A stretch of 39,045 nt of DNA from JAKQHY01 sp034429475 (lineage in GTDB: Bacteria > Chloroflexota > Anaerolineae > B4-G1 > SLSP01): assembly GCA_034429475.1 (NCBI GenBank), contig DAOUGD010000077.1:1-39045 (forward strand). Direction: 5' to 3'. A model generated the notes under the pieces. The model saw nothing but the letters and a program-made list of their open reading frames with translations. It had not been told where the DNA came from and did no database searches. The translations under genes were made by a program, and so were the position numbers. Positions within the stretch are counted from its first letter, which is position 1. Every line of letters begins with the position of its first letter. This document shows positions 8,543 to 17,238 of the stretch, piece by piece.

Positions 8543-8584
8543 AACCACACGCACGATGTTCTCATTCCCTAAAGGACTTAACTA

Positions 8585-11500
8585 TTGGATAGTATAGCGG
8601 ACGACTATCACAAAAACGTCACAAGCTCGGCGCTGCCAGCCGAACTCCGCATTTCGCTACTCGGCTCGTTCCAGGTAACGCTGGCAAGTGAGCCGCTCAC
8701 GCGCTTTGAGACCGACGCGGCCCGTGCCCTGTTGGCCTACCTGGCCCTGAACGCCGATCAGCCTCTCCGGCGGGAAACCCTGGCCGCGCTCCTCTGGCCG
8801 GAACAGGACGACCAGGACGCCCTCCACGCCCTCAGCCAGACCCTCAATCGCCTGCGCCGCGCGCTGGATGACGCCAACGCGCAACCGCCCTACCTGCTCG
8901 TCACGCGCCAGACGCTTCAATTCAACCCGGACTGCGTGTCTTGGCTGGACGTAACCGCCTTCAACATTGCACTGGACGCCGTGCAACGCCATCCCCACCG
9001 CCGCGCCTCGGCCTGCCGCGCCTGCCTCCGCCGCATGGAATCCGCCGCGCAGCTTTACCGGGGTGATTTGTTGGAGGGCTTCACGCTGGACAGCCTGCCC
9101 TTTGAGGAATGGTTATTGATGCAGCGGGAAACCTTGCACCGGCGCGCGCTGACGCTGTTCTACGATTTGGCCGATCTGCACCTCGCGCGCGGCGACTACG
9201 CTCAGGCGCAGGTCTACGCGCGCCGCCAGATCGCGCTGGAGGCGTGGCGCGAGGAAGCTCACGGCCAGTTGATGCGCGCCCTGGCCCTGAGCGGCGAACG
9301 CTCCGCCGCGCTCGCCCAATACGCTGCGTTGCGCCGCATTCTGGACGCCGAGCTGGGCGTCGAACCGGCCGACGCGCTCCAATGCCTGCACGCGCACATC
9401 CGCGAGGAATCCTTGCCGATCCCGCCGGTTCCGCCGTACCACGTGCCCACGTACCTGACCCCTTTTCTGGGCCGCGACGCCGAACTGGTGCAGATCGCCG
9501 CACAGCTCAACCATCCCGATGTGCGCCTCCTCTCCCTTGTAGGGCCGGGCGGCGTGGGCAAAACCCGCCTGGCGTGCCAGGTCGCCGAAAATGAGCGCGG
9601 CAACTTCCGGGATGGCGTCGTTTTCATTCCCCTGGCCGCCGTCGCCTCGGCGGAGGGCCTGGCCGTCGCTCTGGCCCGCGCGCTCGACTTCGAGTTCTAC
9701 CAGCGCCAGGATTTGTGGACGCAGTTGCAGAACTACCTGCGCCACAAGGAAATCCTCTTGGTGCTGGACAACTTTGAGCACCTGCTCCCGGCGGCGTCCC
9801 ATCTGGCCGACCTGCTGTGTTGCGCCCCGGCGCTGCGGCTGCTCGTGACGACGCGGGAATGTCTGCGCCTCCAGGGCGAACAGGTGGTGAAGGTGGATGG
9901 GCTGTCCTATCCGGCGCCGGCTGAGCCGCAAACGGCGGAAGCCTCCGACGCCGTGCGCTTCTTCATCGCCGCCGCCCGGCGGCTGCGCCCCGATCTCGCG
10001 CCCACCTCTGCCGACGCCCGGGCCATTGTCTCCATCGCGCAGCAAGTAGGCGGCTTGCCGCTGGCCCTGGAACTGGCCGCCGCGTGGACGCCGACGCTTT
10101 CCTGCGCCGACATTGCCGCCGCCCTGCAACGGGACTTCGATTTCCTGGCCGATTCCCTGCAAGCCATCCCGGAGGCCCATCGCAGCCTGCGCGCCGTCTT
10201 CGACTCGTCCTGGGCCTTGCTCGCGCCGGAAGAGCAGGCCGTGGCGCAGGCGCTGGCCGTGTTTCCCGACAGCTTTGACTACGCTGCTGCCGCGCAGATT
10301 GCCTCCGTCGCGCCGCCGTTGCTGCGGAAGCTGGTAGATAAATCCCTGCTGCGGCAGGAGCCGGGGGAAGTCGCGCCGCGTTATGCCCTGCACGAGTTGA
10401 TCCGGCGTTACGCCGAGGAGAAAGCGTCCGCCGCGCCGCAGTGGGAGGCGTTGCGGGTGCAGCACAGCGATTACTACCTCGCCTGGCTGGCGCAGCAGCA
10501 GCCGCTTCTGGAAAGCGCCGCCGCGCGATCCGCCCTCGCCGCTGTTGACCGGGACATCGGCAACGTCCGCACCGCCTGGCAGGTCGCGTTGACCTGCGGC
10601 CACGCCGCGTCACTTGGCGGCGCGCTGCGCAGCCTGTTCCTCTTCTATGACAAACGCGCTGAATTGGAGGAGGGGGAGGCCGCCTTTGCGGCGGCGGCGC
10701 AGGTTTTTGCTGCCGCCGAGACGCCGGAAGCGCGGCGCGTTGGGGCGCACGCGCTGGCCTGTCAGGGCTGGTTCGCGTTACAACGCGGCCGCCCCGCCGA
10801 AAGTCAGGCTTGGTTCGAGCAAAGTCACACGGCGCTGCAAGCCCTGGATGCGCCCCTGGAGACGGCGTTGGCGCTCGGCGGCCTGGGGGAAGTCGCGCTG
10901 CGCCAGGGGAAATACGCGGACGCCCAGGCGTGGTACTCGCAGGCGGGCGCACTCTACCACGAGAGCGGCGCGCTTTACGGGGAAGCGCACACCTGCAACG
11001 CGCTGGGCCGCATCGCCTATTCGCAGGCGCAGTACGCCGCCGCGCGGGAGCAGACGGAGGCCGGGCTGGCGTTGGCGCGCGCGGCGCAGTTGGCGGACGT
11101 GGTCGCCGACAGTCTGCGGCAGTTGGGCAACATCGCCTTTTTCACCAACGATTACGACGCTGCCTTCCGCCATTATCAACAAGCGTTGGCCGCCTATCAG
11201 ACATTGGGGTGCCGCTGGGGAGAAAGCGCGGCGTTGAGCAACATGGGAGCCGTGCTTTCCCGTCAGGGTCGGCGCGATGGGGCGCAGGCAGCCACCGAAC
11301 AGTGTTTGCGCCTCAAGCGCGACATCGGCGACCGCTGGGGCGAGGCCAACGCTCTGAACAATCTCGCCGTGTTGTTTAACGAGCAGGGAATGTTGGGCCA
11401 GGCGCGCATTTGCGCTATGCAAGCATTGGCGCTCTGGCGAGAATTACAAAGTCCGGCCGGTGAGGCGAAGGCTCTGCACAACCTGGCCTCCGCCCAAGTG

Positions 11501-12133
11501 TGCCTGGGGGATTACGCGGCGGCGGAACACTCGTTGGCGCGCGCCTTGCAGATTCGGCGCGAAACGCACAACCGGGCCGGCGAGTCCCGCACGCTGGGGT
11601 TGTGGGGCATCCTGGCCGTGCGGCAGGGGCAGAACGCGCAGGCGTTGGAATACGCGCAGGCCGCGTTGGCGCTGGCGCGGGAATTGGGGGAAGAAGTCCT
11701 TCAGGCGTATGTGCTGTCCAACCAGGGGGGCGCGCTGCTGGCCGCCGGTCAGGTGGCAGCGGCCGCCGCCGCATACCGGGAAGCCTTGCAACTCCGGCGT
11801 TCCCAGAGCGAACCCTACCTGGCCCTCGATCCGCTGGCGGGGTTAGCCAGGGCCGCCTTTGTTGCGGGGGATGTGGCGCAGGCGCAAGGCTACGTGGATG
11901 AGATTCTGGACTTCCTGGCCGCTCACTCTCTGGAAGGGACGGACGATCCCTTCGAGATTTACCTGACCTGTGTGGACGTGCTCCAGGCCAACGGCGACGA
12001 CCGGGCCACAACCATCCTGGCGGAAGCCGTGCAGCGCCTCCAAGCCCAGGCCGCCGCCCTCGCCGCCCCAGAACAGCGGCGCGTCTTTCTGGACATCGCT
12101 ACCCACCGCGCCCTCCTCCAAAGACAGTGCTGA
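8585..12133 (+). CDS. AfsR/SARP-like transcriptional regulator: BTAD, NB-ARC ATPase and TPR domains
   Basis: A 1182-residue signalling regulator of the STAND type. Residues about 20-120 are a winged-helix DNA-binding region (LRISLLGSFQV, LLAYLAL, LWPE). Residues about 125-270 are the bacterial transcriptional activator (BTAD) helical domain. An ATPase follows, with Walker A GPGGVGKT (Lys326) and Walker B LLVLDNFEHLL (Asp395), then LVTTRE and GGLPLAL motifs typical of NB-ARC. From about residue 680 to the end are many TPR-like repeats (ALGGLGEVALRQGKYADAQ and similar) that would bind a ligand or partner. The start is TTG, chosen for the AAAGGA ribosome site 8 bases upstream; no ATG lies in the first part. 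The target genes are unknown; the divergent small gene and the downstream cluster are candidates. Confidence 0.9.
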   Translation: MDSIADDYHKNVTSSALPAELRISLLGSFQVTLASEPLTRFETDAARALLAYLALNADQPLRRETLAALLWPEQDDQDALHALSQTLNRLRRALDDANAQPPYLLVTRQTLQFNPDCVSWLDVTAFNIALDAVQRHPHRRASACRACLRRMESAAQLYRGDLLEGFTLDSLPFEEWLLMQRETLHRRALTLFYDLADLHLARGDYAQAQVYARRQIALEAWREEAHGQLMRALALSGERSAALAQYAALRRILDAELGVEPADALQCLHAHIREESLPIPPVPPYHVPTYLTPFLGRDAELVQIAAQLNHPDVRLLSLVGPGGVGKTRLACQVAENERGNFRDGVVFIPLAAVASAEGLAVALARALDFEFYQRQDLWTQLQNYLRHKEILLVLDNFEHLLPAASHLADLLCCAPALRLLVTTRECLRLQGEQVVKVDGLSYPAPAEPQTAEASDAVRFFIAAARRLRPDLAPTSADARAIVSIAQQVGGLPLALELAAAWTPTLSCADIAAALQRDFDFLADSLQAIPEAHRSLRAVFDSSWALLAPEEQAVAQALAVFPDSFDYAAAAQIASVAPPLLRKLVDKSLLRQEPGEVAPRYALHELIRRYAEEKASAAPQWEALRVQHSDYYLAWLAQQQPLLESAAARSALAAVDRDIGNVRTAWQVALTCGHAASLGGALRSLFLFYDKRAELEEGEAAFAAAAQVFAAAETPEARRVGAHALACQGWFALQRGRPAESQAWFEQSHTALQALDAPLETALALGGLGEVALRQGKYADAQAWYSQAGALYHESGALYGEAHTCNALGRIAYSQAQYAAAREQTEAGLALARAAQLADVVADSLRQLGNIAFFTNDYDAAFRHYQQALAAYQTLGCRWGESAALSNMGAVLSRQGRRDGAQAATEQCLRLKRDIGDRWGEANALNNLAVLFNEQGMLGQARICAMQALALWRELQSPAGEAKALHNLASAQVCLGDYAAAEHSLARALQIRRETHNRAGESRTLGLWGILAVRQGQNAQALEYAQAALALARELGEEVLQAYVLSNQGGALLAAGQVAAAAAAYREALQLRRSQSEPYLALDPLAGLARAAFVAGDVAQAQGYVDEILDFLAAHSLEGTDDPFEIYLTCVDVLQANGDDRATTILAEAVQRLQAQAAALAAPEQRRVFLDIATHRALLQRQC

Positions 12134-12240
12134 GGACTGAGGACTGAGTGCTGAGTGCTGAGTGCTGGTCGGCAGTTGTTCCTCACTCCTAACTCCTAAC
12201 TCCTAACTTGCAACTCCTAACTCGCAACTCCTAACTCCTG
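12134..12240. repeat. Heptamer tandem repeat block (GAGTGCT and AACTCCT units)
   Basis: The left part has 7-bp units GAGGACT/GAGTGCT. After a short spacer, the right part has AACTCCT units with variants, roughly the reverse complement type. The block begins at the stop of the regulator gene and runs into the last codons of the opposite-strand hypD, so it encodes that protein's C-terminal tail. Confidence 0.85.
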
Positions 12241-14595
12241 ATGCTCCGTCCGCGCGATAATCTCGTCCTGCAATGCCCGGCTCAGGTCGCAGAAGTAGTC
12301 GCTGTAACCGGCCACGCGCACGATCAGATCGCGGTGCTGTTCCGGGTGGGCCTGCGCCGCGCGCAGCGTTGCGACGTCCACCACGTTGAACTGGATGTGA
12401 TGCGCGTTCAGGTCAAAGTGGGCGCGAATCAGTTGCACCAATCCCGCCAGCCCCGCCTCGTCGCCGAGCACGGCCGGCGTAAACTTCTGGTTGAGCAGCG
12501 TGCCGCCGGTGCGCCGGTGATCCAGTTTCGACACCGACTTGATCACCGCCGTCGGGCCGCGCCGGTCGGCGCCCTGTACTGGCGAAATCCCTTCCGAAAG
12601 CGGCGTCCACGCCTTGCGCCCGTCCGGCGTAGCGCCCGTTACCGCCCCGAAATAGACGTGGCAGGTGGTAGGGAGCATATCAATGTGATACGCCCCGCCA
12701 CGGGTGTTTGGACGGCCTTCCACGGCCTGATAGTACGCCTCGAAGACCCGCGCCATCAGCGCGTCGGCGTAGGCGTCGTCGTTGCCGAATTTGGGCGTGC
12801 GGTTGAGCAGCAGTTGGCGCAGCCGCTCGTGGCCCACGAAATCCGCGTGGAGCGCGTCCAACAGCGCGGGCAGCGTCACCGTCTGCTGCTCGAAGACGTG
12901 GGTCTTCAGCGCGGCGCAGATGTCGGTGATCGAGCCGAGTCCCACCCCCTGGATGTAGGAGGTGTTGTAGCGCGCGCCGCCGTCGTGATAGTCCTGCCCT
13001 TTGGCGATGCAATCGCTGATCAGCAGTGAGAGGAACGGCGCGGGCATGTAGGCGGCGTATAGCCGTTCGATGACATTATTGCCCTGGACTTTGATGTCAA
13101 TGAAATGGCGCATTTGCGTCTCGAAGGCAGCGAACACCTCGTCAAACGTCTTAAACTGGGTCGGGTCGCCGGTCTGCGGGCCGAGCTGTTGCCCGGTGCG
13201 CGGGTCCACGCCGTTGTGCAGCGCCAGTTCCATCACTTTCGGCAGATTGAAGTAGCCGGTGAGGTTGTAGTTCTCCTTGCCGAACGCGCCGGTCTCGACG
13301 CAGCCGCTCGTGCCGCCGGCGCGCGCGTCCGCCAGCGATTTGCCCTGCCGTAGCAACTCTTCCACTACCATGTCCGCGTTGAAAACGGACGGCTGCCCGA
13401 AGCCGGTGCGGATGATGCGCGCGGCGCGGTGGACGAAGGCGTCGGGATTCTCCCGGCTCACCTGAACGGACGCGCTCGGTTGGAGCAGGCGCATTTCTTC
13501 TACCACGTCGAGGATGAGGTACGTGAGGTCGTTGACGCCGTCCCCGCCGTCGGGGCGCAGGCCGCCGGTGTTGATCTGCGCGAAGTCGGTGTAGGTGCCG
13601 CTTTCCGCCGCCGTGACGCCCACTTTGGGCGGCGCGGGCTGGTTGTTAAACTTGATCCAGAAGCATTGCAGCAGTTCCCGCGCCTGCGCGGGCGTCAGGC
13701 GGCCCTCCGCCAGATCGCGCGCGTAGAACGGGGCGAGGTGCTGATCCAGTCGCCCCGGCGAGAACGAGTCCCACGGGTTCAACTCCGTCGTCACGCCCAG
13801 GTGGACGAACCAGTACATTTGCAGGGCTTCGCGGAACGTCCGGGGGTCGTGCGCCGGAACGTGGTCGCAGACGGCGGCGATCTCCTCCAATTCCTGGCGG
13901 CGCTGCGGATCGGCCTCTTGCGCGGCCAGCTCGCGGGCGTAGGCGGCGTAGCGTTCCGCAAACGCGATCAACGCGCCGGCGGCGATGTCCATCGCGCGCA
14001 ATTCCTCGCGCTTGGCGTAGGCCTGCGGGTCGCCGGCGAAGTCCAGCGCGGCGAGGCTGGCCTGGATGTCAGCCTGGAAGTCGCGCATCCCCTTGTGGTA
14101 AAGCTTGTCATCCACCACCGTGTGGCCGGGCGAGCGTTGCTCCATAAATTCGGTGAAGATGCCGGCATTGTAGGCCGCCTGCCATTCCGCGCTCATGTTG
14201 GCGAAGATGAGTTCGCGCAGCGTCCGCCCCTGCCAGAAGGGGATGATGGAGTCCGCATAAATCTGGCGCGCCGCCGGGCTGACCGCGAAGGGGATTTTCT
14301 CGCGGTCGTTGAGGATGTCCAGATCGTCCAGGGAGTGACAGCAGAGTTCGGGGTAGGTGGGCGTGGCTTTGGGCGCGGGGCCTTTTTCCCCCACGATCAA
14401 CTCGCCGGCGGCAATGTCAATCGCCTTGTGTTCCAGCAGATAGCGGAACGCCAGCGCGCGCTTCACCGGCGCGGAGGTCAGCGCGGTGTGCCGGCGGTAA
14501 AACTCCGTCAGCAACTCGGCGCGCTCGGTGGACAACGTTTCAACGGCCTCCAGACTTTGTTGGCGCAACTGCGCGACACGGTCGGTCATACTCAT
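12217..14595 (-). CDS. hypD: Glycyl radical enzyme, trans-4-hydroxy-L-proline dehydratase (HypD type)
   Basis: HypD removes water from trans-4-hydroxy-L-proline to give pyrroline-5-carboxylate, which ProC reduces to proline; it is an anaerobic, oxygen-sensitive cytosolic enzyme. The 792-residue length fits. The active-site Cys lies in GGTSGCVETGAFGKE (Cys432, with Glu434), and the glycyl radical motif is RVAGYSDYF (Gly763). The 331-residue spacing equals that of the Clostridioides difficile enzyme as I remember it (Cys434, Gly765). Other matching blocks are TELNPWDSFSPGRLDQH, NNQPAPPKVG and YNTSYIQGVGLGSITD. The SGCVETG context argues against choline lyase or glycerol dehydratase. ATG at 14595 follows AGAGGTGA. 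The residues after RTEHQ are encoded by the heptamer block. No radical SAM activase or proC lies in the window. Confidence 0.9.
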   Translation of the reverse strand: MSMTDRVAQLRQQSLEAVETLSTERAELLTEFYRRHTALTSAPVKRALAFRYLLEHKAIDIAAGELIVGEKGPAPKATPTYPELCCHSLDDLDILNDREKIPFAVSPAARQIYADSIIPFWQGRTLRELIFANMSAEWQAAYNAGIFTEFMEQRSPGHTVVDDKLYHKGMRDFQADIQASLAALDFAGDPQAYAKREELRAMDIAAGALIAFAERYAAYARELAAQEADPQRRQELEEIAAVCDHVPAHDPRTFREALQMYWFVHLGVTTELNPWDSFSPGRLDQHLAPFYARDLAEGRLTPAQARELLQCFWIKFNNQPAPPKVGVTAAESGTYTDFAQINTGGLRPDGGDGVNDLTYLILDVVEEMRLLQPSASVQVSRENPDAFVHRAARIIRTGFGQPSVFNADMVVEELLRQGKSLADARAGGTSGCVETGAFGKENYNLTGYFNLPKVMELALHNGVDPRTGQQLGPQTGDPTQFKTFDEVFAAFETQMRHFIDIKVQGNNVIERLYAAYMPAPFLSLLISDCIAKGQDYHDGGARYNTSYIQGVGLGSITDICAALKTHVFEQQTVTLPALLDALHADFVGHERLRQLLLNRTPKFGNDDAYADALMARVFEAYYQAVEGRPNTRGGAYHIDMLPTTCHVYFGAVTGATPDGRKAWTPLSEGISPVQGADRRGPTAVIKSVSKLDHRRTGGTLLNQKFTPAVLGDEAGLAGLVQLIRAHFDLNAHHIQFNVVDVATLRAAQAHPEQHRDLIVRVAGYSDYFCDLSRALQDEIIARTEHQELGVAS

Positions 14596-14612
14596 AGTGT
14601 CACCTCTTTGTA

Positions 14613-14673
14613 GAAATGAGTAATGAGTAATGAGTCAATGAGCGATTTTCACTCATTACTCATTTCTCATTAC
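14613..14673. repeat. Inverted heptamer repeat (GAGTAAT / ATTACTC)
   Basis: GAAATGAGTAATGAGTAATG on the left is answered by ACTCATTACTCATTTCTC on the right around about 20 bases, so the block can fold into a hairpin. It lies immediately upstream of the hypD ribosome site, within its likely 5' leader. Confidence 0.85.
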
Positions 14674-14741
14674 CTGTTTCTATGGCATAATTTCCTATTA
14701 AGTAATTACTAATCTTGTTTATTCGCCTGTAACCCATTCTA

Positions 14742-14750
14742 TGCTATAAT
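14742..14750 (+). promoter_or_regulatory. Extended -10 promoter for the DUF59 gene
   Basis: TGCTATAAT (TGn plus TATAAT at 14745-14750) is a good extended -10 element, 74 bases before the ATG at 14825. There is no clear -35, which is acceptable for this type. Confidence 0.55.
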
Positions 14751-14824
14751 GGCCGTATGGCAAGTGAATGAACGACAACAGGACTATCCGACTAAAGACT
14801 ATCTGACTATTTTGGAGGACGATA

Positions 14825-15118
14825 ATGCAGGGAGAAGCCGACAAGATTCGCGCCGGGCTGCGCGACGTGATTGATTTCGAGATCGGGCTGGACGTGGTGG
14901 CGCTAGGGATGATCCGCGACATTGCGGTGAATGATAGCGATGTCAAAATCACGATGATCCTGACCTCGCCGATGTGCCCGATGGCGTCGTTTATGATGAA
15001 TCAGGTGCAGGAACGCGCCGCCGAATTGACCGATAAGCCGGTGGAGGTGGTGATGGGCCGGGAGATGTGGCAGCCGGCGATGATGGAGCCAGAGGCGCGC
15101 GATGCGCTGGGGATTTAG
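14825..15118 (+). CDS. MIP18/DUF59 family protein (iron-sulfur cluster assembly-like)
   Basis: A 97-residue single-domain protein. DFEIGLDVVALGMIRDI matches the usual DPEIGxDVVxLGLIY-type start of the family, TSPMCPMA holds the conserved Cys, and the C-terminus W-P-x-MMEPEARDALGI is also typical. Relatives (SufT, PaaD, MIP18) help to mature Fe-S proteins. ATG follows GGAGGACGATA. A strong terminator at 15140-15170 closes the gene, so it appears to be a one-gene transcript. It is divergent from hypD; a link with maturation of an Fe-S activase for that enzyme is possible but only a guess. Confidence 0.85.
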   Translation: MQGEADKIRAGLRDVIDFEIGLDVVALGMIRDIAVNDSDVKITMILTSPMCPMASFMMNQVQERAAELTDKPVEVVMGREMWQPAMMEPEARDALGI

Positions 15119-15139
15119 GGCCGCGCGGTTGATAACTAC

Positions 15140-15170
15140 AGACCAACGAGTACTGCTCGTTGGTCTTTTT
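15140..15170 (+). terminator. Intrinsic terminator of the DUF59 gene
   Basis: AGACCAACGAG (15140-15150) and CTCGTTGGTCT (15156-15166) form a perfect 11-bp stem with a 5-base loop, followed by a run of five T and further T-rich sequence. Confidence 0.9.
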
Positions 15171-15171
15171 G

Positions 15172-15200
15172 TTGTATTATCCCATGCTATGCGCTATAAT
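15172..15200 (+). promoter_or_regulatory. Sigma-70-type promoter for the HAD gene and the downstream run
   Basis: TTGTAT (15172-15177), a 17-base spacer and TATAAT (15195-15200) lie 47 bases before the HAD start codon. It follows the terminator directly, so it marks a new transcript. It may drive part or all of the downstream plus-strand run. Confidence 0.65.
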
Positions 15201-15247
15201 CAGGCTATTGTTAGGAATATGTAAAGTCCTCAAGGAGAGTCTCGCCG

Positions 15248-15922
15248 ATGCCCAAAATGCAGGCTGTGATTTTTGATCGCGACGGGGTGCTGACGTACTT
15301 CGACTTCAAGGCGGCGATGACGTACTTCAAGCAGGTGTTGCCGATTTCCTTCGAGGAACTGACGCAGCGGTGGTGGGCCTGGCGCGACCCCCAATCCGCG
15401 CCCAGCACGGCAGCGCAGGAGCAGGCGATTTTTGAGGGTTTCTGGAACGTCCTGGCTGCCGACCTCCATCTGACCCCAGCGCAGCAGGCGCAGCTTCGAC
15501 AATTCGATTACACCACGATTGTCCGCCCTTTCCCCGAAGTTCCCCAGGTATTGCAGACCCTCAAACAGCGCGGCTTGCGCGTGGGGGTGCTCTCCAACTT
15601 TGAACTCGCCAGCATCGAGGCCTCGCTGCAAGGGGCGGGGCTGGCGGCATGGGTGGACGTGGCGCTCGCCGCGCCCGTGATCGGCGTCGCCAAGCCCGAC
15701 CCGGAGGCGTACCTGGCCGTCGCCCGCGCGCTGGACGCGCCGCCGGAAGCGTGCCTCTATTTCGACGACGAGCCATCGTGGGCGGCAGGGGCGCGCGCGG
15801 TGGGGATGACGGCGTATGCGGTGGAGCGGAGTTTGGCCGATCACGATCTGGCGCAGGGAATCGTGCGCGATCTATCGGTTTTGTCAGGTTTGTGGGATTT
15901 CCTGATCCCGCCGGATCAATAA
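15248..15922 (+). CDS. HAD-superfamily hydrolase
   Basis: A 224-residue haloacid dehalogenase-like phosphatase. Motif I is FDRDGVLT with nucleophile Asp10 and acid/base Asp12. Motif II is in VGVLSN, motif III is the Lys of GVAKPDPEAY, and motif IV is YFDDEPSWAAGARAVGM. A helical cap sits between motifs I and II, as in phosphoglycolate phosphatase-like members. The arrangement is complete, so the enzyme is probably active, but the substrate cannot be told. GGAG precedes ATG by about 10 bases. It is the first gene after the 15.2 kb promoter, and the transporter gene begins two bases after its stop. Confidence 0.85.
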   Translation: MPKMQAVIFDRDGVLTYFDFKAAMTYFKQVLPISFEELTQRWWAWRDPQSAPSTAAQEQAIFEGFWNVLAADLHLTPAQQAQLRQFDYTTIVRPFPEVPQVLQTLKQRGLRVGVLSNFELASIEASLQGAGLAAWVDVALAAPVIGVAKPDPEAYLAVARALDAPPEACLYFDDEPSWAAGARAVGMTAYAVERSLADHDLAQGIVRDLSVLSGLWDFLIPPDQ

Positions 15923-15924
15923 CT

Positions 15925-17238
15925 TTGTCCAAACGCTCGTTAACAACCATAGGTTTTTTTTATGGTCTGATCGGACTGAGCGATTCGCTCATCTGGCAAC
16001 TCATCAGCAATTGGCAGACGTATTTCTATGTGCCGCCTGATGGCCCAGCGCTGATCCCGCTGGGTTTGCTCTACGGTATCCTGATGACGATCAACGCGGC
16101 GATGGATGTCATTATCACCATCCCGGTCGGTCATTGGTCGGATCGCAGCCGCAGCCGGTGGGGGCGGCGGCTGCCGTGGATGTTCCTGGCGGGGTTGCCC
16201 CGGCTGGCCTTTTTCTTCCTGCTGTGGTTTCCGCCAACACCGACGACTTCCCTCCAGAATTTGTTGTATATGGCGGCGATGCTGGTGGCGCATGGCACGA
16301 TTACCGGCTTCCAGCAAGTCCCGTACAATGCGCTGTTGCCGGAACTGGCGAAGACCGATGAGGAGCGGCTCAAAGTTGGGGCATGGGCCGGCAGTATGCG
16401 GCTCATCGGCCTGGTGGTGAGCGGCGCCGCCGGGTTGGGGATCGAGCATTGGGGGTATCAGGCGACGATGGGGGTCTATACCGTGTTGGCGCTGGCGCTC
16501 TTCTATCTGCCGTTCCTGGTATTGCGCGAGCCGTCCCGGCCATCCGCGCCAGTGGCGGAGATGAATCTCTTTCAGAGTTTGGGGAAGACCCTGCGCAACC
16601 GCGCCTTCCTGGTCATCGCCGGGATTCACGCGCTCAGCACCAGCAGCCGGGTGTTGATTCAGACGATCTTTCCGTTCATTGTGACGGAAATTTTGCTGCT
16701 CTCGACCGGGGCGGCCTCGTATTTTTACGGGGTGGGACTGCTTGCTACCATTGTATGCTACCCGGTGATTCCGTGGCTTTCGCGGCAGTTTGGCAAGCGG
16801 CGGGCCTTCTCTGGGAGCTTGCTCGTCGCCGCCATTGTCTTGCCCGGCCTGTTGGTGTTGGGGGATTGGATGCCCGTTCCTTTGTTGATTCCGGGCATGG
16901 TGTGGGTGATTTTGGAGGCGTTTGCGTTGGCGAGCAGCGGCGGGATGGAAGCCGCCTTCATCGGCGAAATTGTGGATGACGACGCTGTCGTCACCGGGCA
17001 GCGGCGCGAAGGGGTCTATTACGCGGCGTTGGATGCGGTGGATAGCATCGTGTACAGTGTCATTGCGATGATTCCGCCGCTGGTCTTGCTGTTGGGGCGC
17101 GGGCAATCCGATCCGAACGGCCCGCTGGGGATTCGCATCATCGGCGTGTTGGGCGGCGTGATGGCGTTGGGGGCGTTCTTCCTGTTCCGTTGGTATCCGG
17201 CGGCGCCTAATGTCGAGGCTCAAGAAGGTGTAGGATGA
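15925..17238 (+). CDS. MFS transporter, GPH/MFS_2 (sugar:cation symporter-like) family
   Basis: About 437 residues with 11-12 hydrophobic segments. The loop between segments 2 and 3 reads GHWSDRSRSRWGRRLPW, the signature form for GPH-type carriers such as MelB, and the C-terminal half has EIVDDDAVVTGQRREGVYY, also characteristic. The TTG at 15925 (SKRSLTTIGFFYGL) is chosen because the first membrane segment follows at once; the open frame extends upstream into the HAD gene, where it reads as unlike-protein Arg-rich sequence. GTG at 15892 is an alternative. The last four bases overlap the first glycosyltransferase gene (ATGA), so the two are probably translated together. It may import a glycoside or export the cluster product. 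Confidence 0.8.
   Translation: MSKRSLTTIGFFYGLIGLSDSLIWQLISNWQTYFYVPPDGPALIPLGLLYGILMTINAAMDVIITIPVGHWSDRSRSRWGRRLPWMFLAGLPRLAFFFLLWFPPTPTTSLQNLLYMAAMLVAHGTITGFQQVPYNALLPELAKTDEERLKVGAWAGSMRLIGLVVSGAAGLGIEHWGYQATMGVYTVLALALFYLPFLVLREPSRPSAPVAEMNLFQSLGKTLRNRAFLVIAGIHALSTSSRVLIQTIFPFIVTEILLLSTGAASYFYGVGLLATIVCYPVIPWLSRQFGKRRAFSGSLLVAAIVLPGLLVLGDWMPVPLLIPGMVWVILEAFALASSGGMEAAFIGEIVDDDAVVTGQRREGVYYAALDAVDSIVYSVIAMIPPLVLLLGRGQSDPNGPLGIRIIGVLGGVMALGAFFLFRWYPAAPNVEAQEGVG

Noticed and set aside
9113..10603. 496-residue minus-strand ORF opposite the BTAD regulator
   Set aside because: Shadow frame created by high third-position GC; it lacks motifs and the plus strand has a convincing multidomain protein.
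12217..14595. Pyruvate formate-lyase, glycerol dehydratase or choline TMA-lyase as the identity of the glycyl radical enzyme
   Set aside because: The active-site context SGCVETGAFGKE, the 331-residue Cys-to-Gly spacing and the NNQPAPPKVG block fit HypD better than those subfamilies.
13429..14613. 394-residue plus-strand ORF opposite hypD
   Set aside because: Arg/Gly/Val-rich shadow; the minus-strand hypD frame carries catalytic motifs across the same region.
15649..15924. N-terminal extension of the MFS transporter into the HAD gene
   Set aside because: The extension is Arg/Gly-rich and reads as the +1 shadow of the HAD coding sequence. The first real membrane segment starts after TTG 15925.
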